From assembly GCA_003963245.1 (NCBI GenBank), contig RXJX01000008.1, forward strand, positions 2,969 to 42,178: a stretch of DNA of 39,210 nt, in the 5' to 3' direction. The position numbers were made by a program, and so were the translations under genes. The stretch comes from Neisseriaceae bacterium (GTDB lineage Bacteria; Pseudomonadota; Gammaproteobacteria; Burkholderiales; UBA11063). Below are positions 9,866 to 18,928 of the stretch, piece after piece (within the stretch, counting starts at the first letter, position 1; each line of letters opens with the position of its first letter). The notes beneath the pieces were generated by a model, which saw only the letters and a list, made by a program, of their open reading frames with translations, had not been told where the DNA came from and ran no database searches.

Positions 9866-10267
9866 CTTATACTTTAGCTCGCGATTTTCAAATTACGGTA
9901 TAAAAGTAACCGTATTAATTATTGTGGTTCAGGCTTTAAGCATTATTATTAATACTACTATATTTAGTCAACACATGCTTTAAGTCGTCATTTATTAAAA
10001 ATCCAATTTTTCGTTTATCAGATATTCTTACATTATTATCACCTTTTTAAGTATTACAGTGCAATAGATAAATTCGTCTATTGACAGGCTATTTATTTTT
10101 GTGAATGAGTAGCTAGTAATAATTTTGTAGCTTAGTTTTGGATAGTAACTTAAATACGACAATTTTGTTAGCCAAATATATGAATTAACTATTCGTTGGC
10201 AGATAAGGCTTAGGCTGATAGTTATCATTTGTCAACTTAAATATTTAATAAAATAGCAGAAAATTTA
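9866..10267. other. AT-rich intergenic region, no gene seen
   Basis: Divergent region between the protease gene (minus) and nrdA (+). It is very AT-rich. The longest frame (minus, 10028-10228, 66 codons) shows no ribosome binding site or family pattern and I do not accept it. No tRNA, repeat or clear riboswitch is visible. It probably holds the protease promoter, but I see no convincing -35/-10 pair. Confidence 0.5.
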
Positions 10268-10297
10268 TTGAGATTTATTTGGTTGAAGGGGTATAAT
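10268..10297 (+). promoter_or_regulatory. Sigma-70 promoter of nrdA
   Basis: TTGAGA (10268-10273) and a perfect TATAAT (10292-10297) are separated by 18 bp. Transcription should start near 10304, giving an untranslated leader of about 85 bases that contains both NrdR boxes. Confidence 0.65.
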
Positions 10298-10309
10298 CAA
10301 TCCCGTAAA

Positions 10310-10325
10310 ACACAGCTTATAGTGT
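10310..10325 (+). promoter_or_regulatory. NrdR box 1
   Basis: The sequence acacagcttatagtgt matches the 16-bp imperfect palindrome bound by the repressor NrdR (ACA-rich left half, TAGTGT right half). It lies just after the predicted transcription start of nrdA. Confidence 0.8.
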
Positions 10326-10341
10326 TTCAAATGGTTGTTTG

Positions 10342-10357
10342 ACACTAAATATAGTGT
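10342..10357 (+). promoter_or_regulatory. NrdR box 2
   Basis: The sequence acactaaatatagtgt is a near-ideal NrdR box. It begins 32 bp after the start of box 1, three helical turns, which is the usual spacing of paired NrdR sites and puts both on the same DNA face. Repression by NrdR with bound (d)ATP is the expected control. Confidence 0.85.
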
Positions 10358-10389
10358 ACAGCCGTAAATATGAATAAGAGGGATTTGAT

Positions 10390-13248
10390 ATGCATCTAAC
10401 TAATGAAGCCAATATGTTAGCGACTCAATACGGGCAGTCGTTGACTCCGCATGGCGACTTTTCAATGTACCACGTAGTTCGTCGTAATGGCGAAGTGGTT
10501 GAATTTAACCCTACTAAAATTGCGGTAGCAATTACCAAAGCGTATATTGGTGTTCACGGTCATAATAGCATGTCATCGGTTGGTGTGCGTGAGCAAGTAG
10601 CACAATTAACCAATATGGTTATTTTAGCCTTGCAGGGGCGTAAACCGGATGGTGGCTCAATTCATATTGAAGAGATTCAAGATCAGGTTGAGTTAGCTCT
10701 AATGCGCAGTGGCGAGCATGAAGTGGCGCGTGCTTATGTCTTATACCGTGAAGAGCGTCGTCATGAGCGCGATTTGGAAGGGGTGAAGCGTCCGGATGCT
10801 CAAATTCACGTGGTACACGCGAATGGTGAGCGCAAAGAACTCAATATTAAGCATGTTTATGCTGTTATTCAAGCTGCTTGTGAAGGATTATTGGAAGTTA
10901 ATCCCAAATTAATCTTGGATGAAGCGTTAAAAAATCTCTATGATGGCGTGAGCGAAGAAGAAGTTTTCAAGTCAGTGATTTTAGCTGCTCGCCAATTAAT
11001 TGAAAGTGAACCTGCTTACAATTCAGTAACTGCAAGATTATTAATGCATACTATCCGTAAAGAAGTCATCGGACGTGAAGTTAGCCAAAATGAAGTAAAT
11101 GATTTATATAAAACTTATTTTGCCGAATATATCCAAAAAGGTATCAAAGCTGAATTATTAGATCCGCGTTTAGCCGAATTTGATCTAGCTAAATTGGCAG
11201 CTGCTTTAGATGGTAAACGTGATAATCAGTTCAAATATTTGGGTTTACAAACTCTGTATGATCGTTATTTTTTACATATCCGTGGAACACGCATTGAATT
11301 ACCGCAAGCATTTTTTATGCGGGTGGCGATGGGCTTGGCACTAAATGAAGTTGAGCGTGAGCGTCGGGCAATTGAGTTTTACAAGTTATTATCTAGCTTT
11401 GATTTTATGTCATCAACGCCAACGCTATTTAATTCAGGAACCTTACATTCTCAGCTATCTAGTTGTTATTTAAGTACGATTTCTGATGACTTGATTGGGA
11501 TTTATGACGGGATTAAAGAAAATGCTTTACTCTCTAAATTTGCAGGTGGATTAGGTAATGACTGGACTCCGATTCGCGCCATGGGTGCACATATTAAGGG
11601 CACTAACGGCAAATCACAAGGGGTAATTCCATTTCTTAAAGTGGTTAATGATACCTGTGTCGCAGTAAATCAAGGCGGAAAACGTAAAGGGGCAGCTTGT
11701 GTTTATCTTGAAACATGGCATGCGGATATTGAAGAATTTTTAGATTTACGTAAAAATACTGGAGATGATCGTCGCCGTTGTCATGATATTAATACTGCTA
11801 ACTGGATTCCTGATTTATTTATGAAACGCGTGAATGAGCAAGGCGAATGGACATTGTTTTCACCGAATGAAGTGCCTGATCTGCATGATAAATTTGGTCT
11901 TGAATTTGAACAGGCTTATCTTGCGTATGAGCAGTTAGCCGCAGCCGGTAAAATTCGGGTAAGTAGAAAAGTTCCTGCCCTACAATTATGGCGCAAAATT
12001 CTAACGATGCTTTTTGAAACTGGGCATCCATGGGTTACGTTTAAGGATCCATGTAATATCCGTTCACCACAGCAACATGTCGGCGTAGTTCATAGCTCTA
12101 ATTTGTGTACGGAAATTACTCTAAATACGAATGAAAATGAAATCGCGGTATGTAATTTAGGTTCAGTGAATTTACTCAACCACTTGACTGACAAGGGTTT
12201 AGATTTTGTTAAATTGAAACAAACAGTAACTACTGCAATGCGTATGCTGGATAATGTAATTGATATTAATTTTTATCCGGTTACCAAAGCACGTAATTCT
12301 AATCTGCGTCATCGTCCGGTTGGCTTGGGTTTTATGGGCTTTCAGGATTGCTTACATCAGTTGCGTATTCCGTATGCTTCAGTTGAGGCGGTAGAATTTG
12401 CTGATCGCTCAATGGAAATGATTGCATATAATGCATATTGGGCATCAAGTGAATTAGCGCGTGAGCGTGGTCGCTATGCTTCTTATGAAGGAAGCTTGTG
12501 GTCACAAGGGGTTTTACCTTATGACTCAATAAAATTGTTGGCAGAAGCCCGTGGTAATAGTGATTATCTTAAAGTTGATGATTCAATCACTCTGGATTGG
12601 GATGCGTTACGCGAACAAATTAAAACTTATGGTATGCGTAATTCTAACTGTTTGGCGATTGCACCGACTGCAACTATTTCTAATATTATTGGAGTTGCAG
12701 CTTCGATTGAACCTACGTACCAAAATATTTTTGTTAAATCTAATCTCTCTGGTGAGTTTACGGTAGTAAATGAATTTTTAGTCCGTGATTTGAAACAGCA
12801 AGGCTTGTGGGATGAAGTTATGCTAGGTGACATCAAATATTTTGATGGTAGCTTAGAGCGGATTGAACGTATTCCTGCCGATTTGCGTAAATTATATGCC
12901 ACTGCTTTTGAAATGGATCCAAGCTGGTTGGTTGAAGCTGCCAGCCGCCGTCAGAAATGGATTGATCAGGCGCAGTCACTAAATCTTTATGTGTCACAAC
13001 CATCAGGTCGTAAGTTGGATGAGCTATATCGTTTGGCATGGGTACGTGGATTAAAAACTACTTATTATCTAAGAACACTGGCTGCGACCGCAGCAGAGAA
13101 ATCAACTGGTCGTGGTGGTGAGCTTAACGCAGTATCAGCAGATGGTTCCGCTGGACAATTTAGCTCTAGAGTTAATGTAGATAATATTCCGGCAACTGAT
13201 GCAAAATTTTGCTCAATTGATAATCCGGAATGTGAGAGCTGTCAATAA
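10390..13248 (+). CDS. nrdA: Class Ia ribonucleoside-diphosphate reductase, large subunit
   Basis: Reduces ribonucleoside diphosphates to deoxyribonucleotides, with the small subunit NrdB supplying the radical. 952 aa, long for the family because two ATP-cone regulatory domains stand at the N-terminus. The first begins near residue 27 (VVRRNGEVVEFNP) and the second near 138 (VVHANGERKEL). The catalytic barrel contains SSCYLST, NLCTEITLN, CNLGSVNL and the radical-transfer tyrosines in KTTYYLRT. The C-terminal tail ends CESCQ, the Cys pair that passes reducing power to the active site. The ATG at 10390 follows AGAGGG. No nrdB or ferredoxin gene follows: the transcript ends at a terminator 55 bp downstream. 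NrdR boxes lie in the leader. Confidence 0.95.
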   Translation: MHLTNEANMLATQYGQSLTPHGDFSMYHVVRRNGEVVEFNPTKIAVAITKAYIGVHGHNSMSSVGVREQVAQLTNMVILALQGRKPDGGSIHIEEIQDQVELALMRSGEHEVARAYVLYREERRHERDLEGVKRPDAQIHVVHANGERKELNIKHVYAVIQAACEGLLEVNPKLILDEALKNLYDGVSEEEVFKSVILAARQLIESEPAYNSVTARLLMHTIRKEVIGREVSQNEVNDLYKTYFAEYIQKGIKAELLDPRLAEFDLAKLAAALDGKRDNQFKYLGLQTLYDRYFLHIRGTRIELPQAFFMRVAMGLALNEVERERRAIEFYKLLSSFDFMSSTPTLFNSGTLHSQLSSCYLSTISDDLIGIYDGIKENALLSKFAGGLGNDWTPIRAMGAHIKGTNGKSQGVIPFLKVVNDTCVAVNQGGKRKGAACVYLETWHADIEEFLDLRKNTGDDRRRCHDINTANWIPDLFMKRVNEQGEWTLFSPNEVPDLHDKFGLEFEQAYLAYEQLAAAGKIRVSRKVPALQLWRKILTMLFETGHPWVTFKDPCNIRSPQQHVGVVHSSNLCTEITLNTNENEIAVCNLGSVNLLNHLTDKGLDFVKLKQTVTTAMRMLDNVIDINFYPVTKARNSNLRHRPVGLGFMGFQDCLHQLRIPYASVEAVEFADRSMEMIAYNAYWASSELARERGRYASYEGSLWSQGVLPYDSIKLLAEARGNSDYLKVDDSITLDWDALREQIKTYGMRNSNCLAIAPTATISNIIGVAASIEPTYQNIFVKSNLSGEFTVVNEFLVRDLKQQGLWDEVMLGDIKYFDGSLERIERIPADLRKLYATAFEMDPSWLVEAASRRQKWIDQAQSLNLYVSQPSGRKLDELYRLAWVRGLKTTYYLRTLAATAAEKSTGRGGELNAVSADGSAGQFSSRVNVDNIPATDAKFCSIDNPECESCQ

Positions 13249-13303
13249 TTCTATATTAAGAGGCTAAGCTTTTTTATCTAGTGGCTTGTTATCATTAAAT
13301 CAA

Positions 13304-13337
13304 AGTCATTTTGAAGAAATTCAAGATGGCTTTTTTT
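13304..13337 (+). terminator. Rho-independent terminator of nrdA
   Basis: A 12-bp stem (13304-13315 with 13320-13331, two G-T wobbles) closes a GAAA tetraloop and runs straight into seven T (13331-13337). This makes nrdA a monocistronic unit. Confidence 0.85.
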
Positions 13338-13496
13338 ATGCGTGTCAGATAGTTGAATGGTATGCTGCTATTGGCGTTGATTGTAATTGTCACGAGGTCA
13401 AATATATGGGCTGATGATTAAATATCTAAGTTTGGTAAACGTGAGTACGTTAATTAAGGTCGCCTTACACGATGTTATCTGAGTGACATTACAGGG

Positions 13497-13522
13497 AAAT
13501 TCCGCCCATGAAGGGCGGATTT
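13497..13522 (-). terminator. GC-rich hairpin downstream of the lipoprotein pseudogene
   Basis: TCCGCCC (13501-13507) pairs with GGGCGGA (13513-13519) around a 5-nt loop, with three further A-T pairs past a bulge. It lies just after the minus-strand stop at 13529. The T run on the minus strand is short, so termination is plausible but not certain. Confidence 0.5.
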
Positions 13523-13528
13523 ACTCGA

Positions 13529-14649
13529 TTAATATGAAGATGAGTTTGACACATAAACGGTTGAGTATGTGGGTGATTCTTGCGCAATTGCCATCAACGT
13601 ACCATTTTGTTGTACCGTTACATTAACAATTCCAACAGAACCATTTTGAATCCAGCCTAATGGTGCTACTACGCCATTAGAATTAACATTTAATGGACCA
13701 GTAAATACTAGTGGACAATTACCATTTTTAAGTTGACCATTATTGCAAGTATATCCAACAACTGAATAAATATTAAATAGGTTAGTACCAACGTAAATAT
13801 TACCATTGTTAAATGTTACTGCTGTTACAAATTCTGGTAATGTCGCGTTACCTAAGACAGTAGGGTTACTCATGGTTCCAGGATTACTCTCGATAGAATA
13901 ATATGCCACTGTATCAAAAGATTGAGCTGTCATTGAACCATTGTAATTATTAATCTGATACCAACCAGGTGCATTTCCTACGCCATCATAATAATAGAAT
14001 GCAGTTGGATATGTCCATAGAGAAGGGGTACTAGCGTAGGTAGTAGATTCAAATGGTGTGTATCCATTAATTGAACCAGTTAATGCCATAACACCTTGTT
14101 TTCCAGAGTTACAACTACCGTTAGCGATACATCCAATAGCTAAAATAGCTGAAGAAGGATCCAGATTACTAATTTGGCTAATAACTTTACCAGCAGGGTT
14201 GTTTACTAAACCTACGGAACCATTTGAAGTCCCGTAAAAGGTTGAACCATTATTAGATGAAGGAGATAGTGCAGTGATATACCCATTTCCACTGCCAATA
14301 TCCCAAAGCAAAGTACCATTATTGCTATAAATACTACTTGAGTTTGCTGGAACATAATAAACAGCGCTGCCATTACCAGAAATAACTGTTATTCCAGTAG
14401 GAGCACCAGAAACCGGAGTTGTAGTATTACCACTTACTGAGTAAAACCCGCCAGTCGTAGCAACGTAAGCACCATTGCTATTGCTACCAGTTGAAGTGTA
14501 TGTGCTGCCATTAGGAGCAACTACAGTTGATTGTTGTAATTATCAGTAGACGGAGGAGTCGAGCCACCGCTACCGCCGCCACTACTACCGCCACCACCAC
14601 AAGCGACTAAAGCTGTTGCTGAACATAAAGCCAAGATTATTTTTTTCAT
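13529..14649 (-). pseudogene. Gly/Ser/Asn-rich lipoprotein gene broken by a frameshift
   Basis: From the ATG at 14649 the frame encodes a clear lipoprotein start: MKK, a hydrophobic stretch, lipobox LVAC with Cys17, then a Gly/Ser linker. It stops after 42 codons at TAG (14523-14521). The remaining protein continues without a stop in another frame, from about 14540 down to 13529, with an Asn/Gly/Ser/Thr/Tyr-rich sequence (for example VVAPNGSTYTSTG, then NGTLLWDIGSGNG). One missing base near 14530-14545 would restore a lipoprotein of about 373 aa. The protein looks beta-rich, perhaps propeller-like (recurrent NGNIYVGTN, GSVGLVN patterns), and contains four Cys in two close pairs. Function is unknown. 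The break is not in a homopolymer, so simple slippage is not obvious. Confidence 0.8.
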
Positions 14650-15018
14650 GTTAATTCCCTTTTTAATAATTTTAGACGTACATTATGAATAATTATTATT
14701 CTTATTATTTTATAGTTACAAATTCTGCTAAAGCTAACGTTTTAACCCTCTAAATGATTAAGATTAGAGCGTGCAATTATATATTGTTATTGGGTAAATG
14801 TCTATGGTAGAGTGAGGTAAATGTTGTGTATTTCTTCGGGGTTTTTTGTATCATGTTGATATGAATTGCAAAACTCTTTTTAAGAACCGTGTTTTAGCTG
14901 GTGTAAAGCGTTGTGCAATCAACATAAGCAATATTGAGCGGTTTTTAATTTATTAGTGACTTTGAATCCTTGTAGATTAAGCAGAATCCGTCACTTATTC
15001 CTATCTACCCATGTTTAT
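14650..15018. other. Intergenic region between the lipoprotein pseudogene and galE
   Basis: Contains the promoter candidate listed below for the minus-strand lipoprotein gene. AGTGAC (14955-14960) and GTCACT (14990-14995) form a weak long-loop hairpin that may mark the 3' end of the galE transcript. A 31-codon frame on the + strand (14861-14956) has no ribosome binding site or recognisable pattern. I see no RNA gene. Confidence 0.4.
14777..14805 (-). promoter_or_regulatory. Putative sigma-70 promoter of the lipoprotein pseudogene
   Basis: Read on the minus strand, TAGACA (14805-14800) and TATAAT (14782-14777) are 17 bp apart. They lie about 130 bp upstream of the ATG at 14649, so the broken gene may still be transcribed. 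Confidence 0.5.
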
Positions 15019-16032
15019 CTATTGATATCCTTTAGGATTGGAGTTCTGCCAATGCCAACTATCCTCGCACATCTTAGCTAAATCATATTCTGCGCTCCAA
15101 TTAAGTAGCTGGCGTGCTTTTGTAGGATCGGCAAAGCATTTTGCGACATCGCCTGCGCGACGAGGTTGAATTTGATACGGTATTTCTTTGCCACTTGCTT
15201 TAGCAAATGCGTTTACTACATCTAAAACAGAGTAACCAGCACCAGTTCCCAGATTTACGGTGAGGAGTTCTTGATGCTTAGCCAGATATTCGAGGGCTTT
15301 GATGTGTCCGCGTGCCAAATCAACAACGTGAATATAATCACGTACTCCTGTACCATCATGAGTGGGATAATCGCCACCAAAAACATTTAGCTTTTCTAAT
15401 TTACCAACTGCAACTTGAGTGATGTATGGCATCAGATTATTTGGAATTCCGTTAGGATCTTCACCAATCAGCCCAGATGAATGTGCTCCAACCGGATTAA
15501 AGTAACGGAGTAATCCTACTGCCCACGTTTTATCTGCTTGATAAATATCACGTAAGATCTGCTCCATCATTAATTTTGTCCAACCGTAAGGATTCGTTGC
15601 GGATAATGGAAAATTTTCAGTAATCGGAGTGGTGTGAGGGTCGCCATAAACGGTTGCCGAAGAGCTAAATACAATGGTTTTAACCTGTGCTTCAGCCATA
15701 GCTTTAAATAATGATAGGCTGCCTGCCACATTGTTTTCATAATATAGCGCTGGTTTTTGTACTGACTCTCCAACTGCTTTAAGCGCGGCAAAGTGAATAA
15801 CAGCATCAATTTTGTGCTGATTAAAAATACTAGCCAAAGCATCTTGATCTAAAACGTCAGCCTGATAAAATATTGGTTTTTTACCACTGATTTGTTCTAT
15901 TCTTTCTAATGCTTTAGGGCTGGAATTACAGAAATTATCTATAATAATCACCTGATAATTATGAGCTAAGAGCTCTACTACGGTATGAGAACCAATATAT
16001 CCTGTACCACCAGTAACTAAAATCGTTTGCAT
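15019..16032 (-). CDS. galE: UDP-glucose 4-epimerase
   Basis: Interconverts UDP-glucose and UDP-galactose with bound NAD. An extended short-chain dehydrogenase of 337 aa (E. coli GalE 338). The NAD-binding GGTGYIGS motif is at 8-15. The catalytic Ser lies in SSSATVYG (about 124) and the YxxxK pair is Tyr149 and Lys153 in NPYGWTK. The sugar-binding half contains LRYFNPVGAH and the usual RAGDVAKCFAD. It begins 13 bp after the POT transporter gene on the same strand and is probably cotranscribed with it. It lies close to the polysaccharide locus on the other strand and can supply its UDP-galactose. Confidence 0.95.
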   Translation of the reverse strand: MQTILVTGGTGYIGSHTVVELLAHNYQVIIIDNFCNSSPKALERIEQISGKKPIFYQADVLDQDALASIFNQHKIDAVIHFAALKAVGESVQKPALYYENNVAGSLSLFKAMAEAQVKTIVFSSSATVYGDPHTTPITENFPLSATNPYGWTKLMMEQILRDIYQADKTWAVGLLRYFNPVGAHSSGLIGEDPNGIPNNLMPYITQVAVGKLEKLNVFGGDYPTHDGTGVRDYIHVVDLARGHIKALEYLAKHQELLTVNLGTGAGYSVLDVVNAFAKASGKEIPYQIQPRRAGDVAKCFADPTKARQLLNWSAEYDLAKMCEDSWHWQNSNPKGYQ

Positions 16033-16045
16033 TACGTATCATCCT

Positions 16046-17521
16046 TTACTTATCGTTAATCATTCGTGTTAATTTTCCACCCAATGCCCAGGCAATTATT
16101 GCTGCACCTAAACCAAGGAAGAAAATATTTCTGAATAGGTGCTCATAGTTATTGAAGCTGGCAATTTGTGTAGCCAAATCATAATCTTGAGTTGAATTCT
16201 TAGCTGAGTTATTAGCTACCAACGAGGCGATAAATGAACCTAATTTTATGCCCAATGCGCTGGTAATAAACCACATACCTATGGCAAAGCCGCGCATTCT
16301 GTCCGGTACTAACTGTGCCATTAACGAAACGCCTAGTGCGCTAATGAGTAATTCAGATGAGGCAAAGAAGACTGAAATTGCCAAAATTTCCCAGCCAAAA
16401 CTAATTTGTTGGCTTGGATCGGTTGCTAAACACACAAAGTAGAGCAAACCATAAGCACATGAACTAAACAATAAACCAATCGCGAATTTATAGGGCAATG
16501 AGAGATCATTAGTGCCTAGCTTACGATAAATAGCCGCGAATACTGGCGATAAGAGAATAATTCCACCTGTTCCCAAAAAGCCAGGAACCGATTGCGGATT
16601 AATATCCCAACCTAAAAAGTGTAAATTTACATGATGTTTATTGAAGAGCATAAAAGAGGTGTTTTTTTGTTGGTAAATTACGAAAAATACCACCGCATAG
16701 AAGAGTAGAATTATTGCGACTATCATTTTTCTACGTTGAGCATGATCAGCTTCACGAATAACCTGCCAAATAAAATAGCCAAAAATTGCGATTGAAGCTA
16801 CTGTTAGTAATAGATTAATTAACTTGTCATTTTGTAACATCACACTGATAAAAATTAATCCAGCAATCAAACTAAAGGCAAAAGGAGCTATTTTCTTCGG
16901 TGATAATTTTGTCAAACCTAGTGCATTGTCAACCTGTTTAATCATTGCATAGTTTTTTAGATTATAAATTATCCCAACTAGTACGCCTGCGGAACAAACC
17001 AATAATGCTACTGTATATCCGACATTTTTTGCGAGCATTGGAACCAATAACGAAGCGCAGAAGGAGCCCATGTTGATTGACATATAGAAGTAAGTATAGG
17101 TTGCATCCAGAGTGTTTTTATCTTGTCCGTAAATTGATGCAATTAAATTGGTTGGTGCGGGTTTAAATAAGCAAGACCCTAAAATTATTAGTGCCAATGC
17201 AGTATAAACAAAAAGCGGGCTAAAGTTGCTGCCAATGGCGAGGGATGCATAGCCAAGGCACAAGAGAATTGCACCAGTAAACATGGTTCGCTTAATTCCC
17301 AGCACATTATCTGCAACGTAACCACCTACAGCATTAAATACGTATGTTAAGGCAGCAAATCCTCCCATTAAAGTTGTAGCGGTTGATTCACTAAAACCTA
17401 ATTTAGCAATATAGAAATAGATTGAGATATAGTTAAAGCCATAATAGCCAAAACGTTCAAAGAATTCCAAAAAACATAAAATGAAAAAAGGTTGCTTAAA
17501 GAAATTTTTTGAGTCTGACAT
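16046..17521 (-). CDS. Proton-dependent oligopeptide transporter (POT/PTR2 family)
   Basis: An inner-membrane permease importing di- and tripeptides with protons. 491 aa with about 12-14 hydrophobic segments. The N-terminal LEFFERFGYYG contains the family's ExxERFxYY motif at Glu19-Tyr27, needed for proton coupling. YFYMSINMGSF near residue 146 matches the second PTR2 signature. Closest by pattern to the E. coli Dtp permeases. An AGGGA ribosome binding site precedes the ATG at 17521. galE follows in the same direction. Confidence 0.9.
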   Translation of the reverse strand: MSDSKNFFKQPFFILCFLEFFERFGYYGFNYISIYFYIAKLGFSESTATTLMGGFAALTYVFNAVGGYVADNVLGIKRTMFTGAILLCLGYASLAIGSNFSPLFVYTALALIILGSCLFKPAPTNLIASIYGQDKNTLDATYTYFYMSINMGSFCASLLVPMLAKNVGYTVALLVCSAGVLVGIIYNLKNYAMIKQVDNALGLTKLSPKKIAPFAFSLIAGLIFISVMLQNDKLINLLLTVASIAIFGYFIWQVIREADHAQRRKMIVAIILLFYAVVFFVIYQQKNTSFMLFNKHHVNLHFLGWDINPQSVPGFLGTGGIILLSPVFAAIYRKLGTNDLSLPYKFAIGLLFSSCAYGLLYFVCLATDPSQQISFGWEILAISVFFASSELLISALGVSLMAQLVPDRMRGFAIGMWFITSALGIKLGSFIASLVANNSAKNSTQDYDLATQIASFNNYEHLFRNIFFLGLGAAIIAWALGGKLTRMINDK

Positions 17522-17660
17522 TTTTATTCCCTGATAGTAAAGCTGAACAGTGTTTCACTTCGCATTATTTTAACTCATTAAATTAGTAATATTTAAACTA
17601 TTGTATTCTGTTTTGCAATAAAAGGTATTCTTGTTTGGTACAAATAGAAGATAACCTATA

Positions 17661-17669
17661 TGTTATAAT
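17661..17669 (+). promoter_or_regulatory. Extended -10 promoter of the polysaccharide locus
   Basis: TGT followed by a perfect TATAAT (17664-17669) lies 39 bp before the wzm start. No good -35 is present at the normal distance, so the extended -10 is probably what matters. This is the best visible promoter for the long + strand gene run. Confidence 0.5.
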
Positions 17670-17708
17670 CTGGGGATGCAAGGTTAAAATTGAGAGTGGT
17701 TAGAGAGC

Positions 17709-18500
17709 ATGAAGTTATTTCTAATGGCGATGAAAAATCGTAGAATGTTATTTAATTTGATTAAGTCAGATTTTAAGAACCGTTATTTAGGTAATCATCT
17801 TGGTATTGTTTGGGCATTTATTCAACCATTGGTAATGGTTGCTGTTTATTGGTTTGTCTTTACTAAGGGCTTTCGTGCTGGAGCTGTATCAAGCGTTCCA
17901 TTTTTATTGTGGTTGTTAGCCGGGATGGTTCCATGGTTTTTATTGAATGATGCTATTATGAGCTCAAGTAGCGCGGTAACTTCACAAGCTTTTATGGTAA
18001 AAAAGATTGTATTTGAGGTTAAGCTGTTGCCTTTTGTCAAAATTGGCTCAGCAGTATTAGTTAATCTGGCTTTTTGGGTGTTTTTGCTAATTGTGTGCTT
18101 AGCGTATGGTTACTACCCAAGCTGGTGGTGGCTGCAATTGGCTTATTATATGTTGTGTATTATTGCAATCAGTCTGAGCCTTGGGCTGTTGTTCTCTGCA
18201 ATTATGCCATTTTGGCCGGATATTGGTCAGATTATAAGTGTGATTCTTCAGGTTTTATTTTGGGCGACTCCAGTTATGTGGGATCAAGATCTGATTATCG
18301 ATAGTAAGTATTGGTTTATTGTCAAGGCGAACCCTTTTGCTTATATCATTAATGGTTTTCGCGATACTATGATAAATCATACCCCTTTCTGGCACCATTA
18401 TAGTATGATGATTTATTTCTGTTGTTTTACTTTTGTAATGTATTGGTTAGGTAATCGTAGCTTTAATAAATTACGTCCGCATTTTGCTGATGTATTATAG
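17709..18500 (+). CDS. wzm: O-antigen/polysaccharide ABC exporter, permease (Wzm)
   Basis: An ABC-2 type inner-membrane permease of 263 aa with about six hydrophobic helices. Early signatures are KSDFKNRYLGNHLGIVWAF and QPLVMVAVYWFVF; the LPFVKIGSAVLVN region and the late NPFAYIINGFRDTM are typical of Wzm/TagG/KpsM permeases. It moves a finished lipid-linked glycan across the inner membrane with the ATPase Wzt, encoded at 19235. Normally wzm and wzt are adjacent; here about 730 bp of decayed toxin-antitoxin genes separate them. First gene of the locus. Confidence 0.9.
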   Translation: MKLFLMAMKNRRMLFNLIKSDFKNRYLGNHLGIVWAFIQPLVMVAVYWFVFTKGFRAGAVSSVPFLLWLLAGMVPWFLLNDAIMSSSSAVTSQAFMVKKIVFEVKLLPFVKIGSAVLVNLAFWVFLLIVCLAYGYYPSWWWLQLAYYMLCIIAISLSLGLLFSAIMPFWPDIGQIISVILQVLFWATPVMWDQDLIIDSKYWFIVKANPFAYIINGFRDTMINHTPFWHHYSMMIYFCCFTFVMYWLGNRSFNKLRPHFADVL

Positions 18501-18509
18501 GCATGAATA

Positions 18510-18928
18510 ATGAATGCTGATGTTAGGTGGATACAAAGACCGGATAACTTTACCAGAGCTTTAGCACAGTTGAAATTTGGTGTTGAGCTTTTGCGTGTAC
18601 GGAAGCTTTCTATTCTGGAAGAACAGGGCGTTATTCAGGCTTTTGAATATACTCATGAATTGGCTTGGAATTTATTAAAAGATTATTTAACCGAATTTGG
18701 TGGATTCGTTGGATTGATCGACTCGCGAGATACAACTCGAGAAGCCTTTAAGAGGGGATTAATTAAAAATGGCGAGTTGTGGATTCAATGATTAAGAGCC
18801 GTAATTTATCCAGCCATACCTATAATGAAGATACGGCAAAAGAATTGCTAAAAATAATTCCTGAATACTTCAGCGAGTTTGAAAAACTGGTTGCCAAATT
18901 TACCGCATTAAAAGAAAAGCAGAGTTAA
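18510..18928 (+). pseudogene. HEPN-domain protein of an MNT/HEPN pair (HI0074-like), frameshifted
   Basis: The first frame (18510-18791) encodes the family pattern RWIQRPDNFTRALAQL, then FEYTHELAWNLLKDYL, then DTTREAFKRGLIKNGELW, and stops at TGA 18789. The rest of the protein is intact in the next frame from 18788: MIKSRNLSSHTYNEDTA to the TAA at 18926-18928. One lost A at caatg restores an unbroken product of about 139 aa. HEPN proteins of this group are RNase toxins with an R-x4-6-H site; RNLSSH supplies it, but only in the out-of-frame half. The truncated product would lack the active site. The partner nucleotidyltransferase gene begins at the next base. Confidence 0.85.

Noticed and set aside
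10028..10228. 66-codon minus-strand frame upstream of nrdA
   Set aside because: No ribosome binding site, AT-driven composition and no family pattern; it lies in a long AT-rich intergenic region.
12627..12902. 91-codon minus-strand frame inside nrdA
   Set aside because: Shadow of the nrdA coding strand, with no start signal or family match.
13362..13421. 19-codon frame with a hydrophobic, signal-like start after the nrdA terminator
   Set aside because: Too short, no ribosome binding site, nothing follows in frame; it might be a leftover signal peptide but cannot be supported.
14550..14575. GGCGGTAGCGG on the minus strand, similar to the ops/JUMPstart element of polysaccharide operons
   Set aside because: It encodes the Gly/Ser linker of the broken lipoprotein, points away from the locus and is not in a leader region.
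14861..14956. 31-codon frame on the + strand between the lipoprotein pseudogene and galE
   Set aside because: No ribosome binding site and no recognisable motif; length is within chance.
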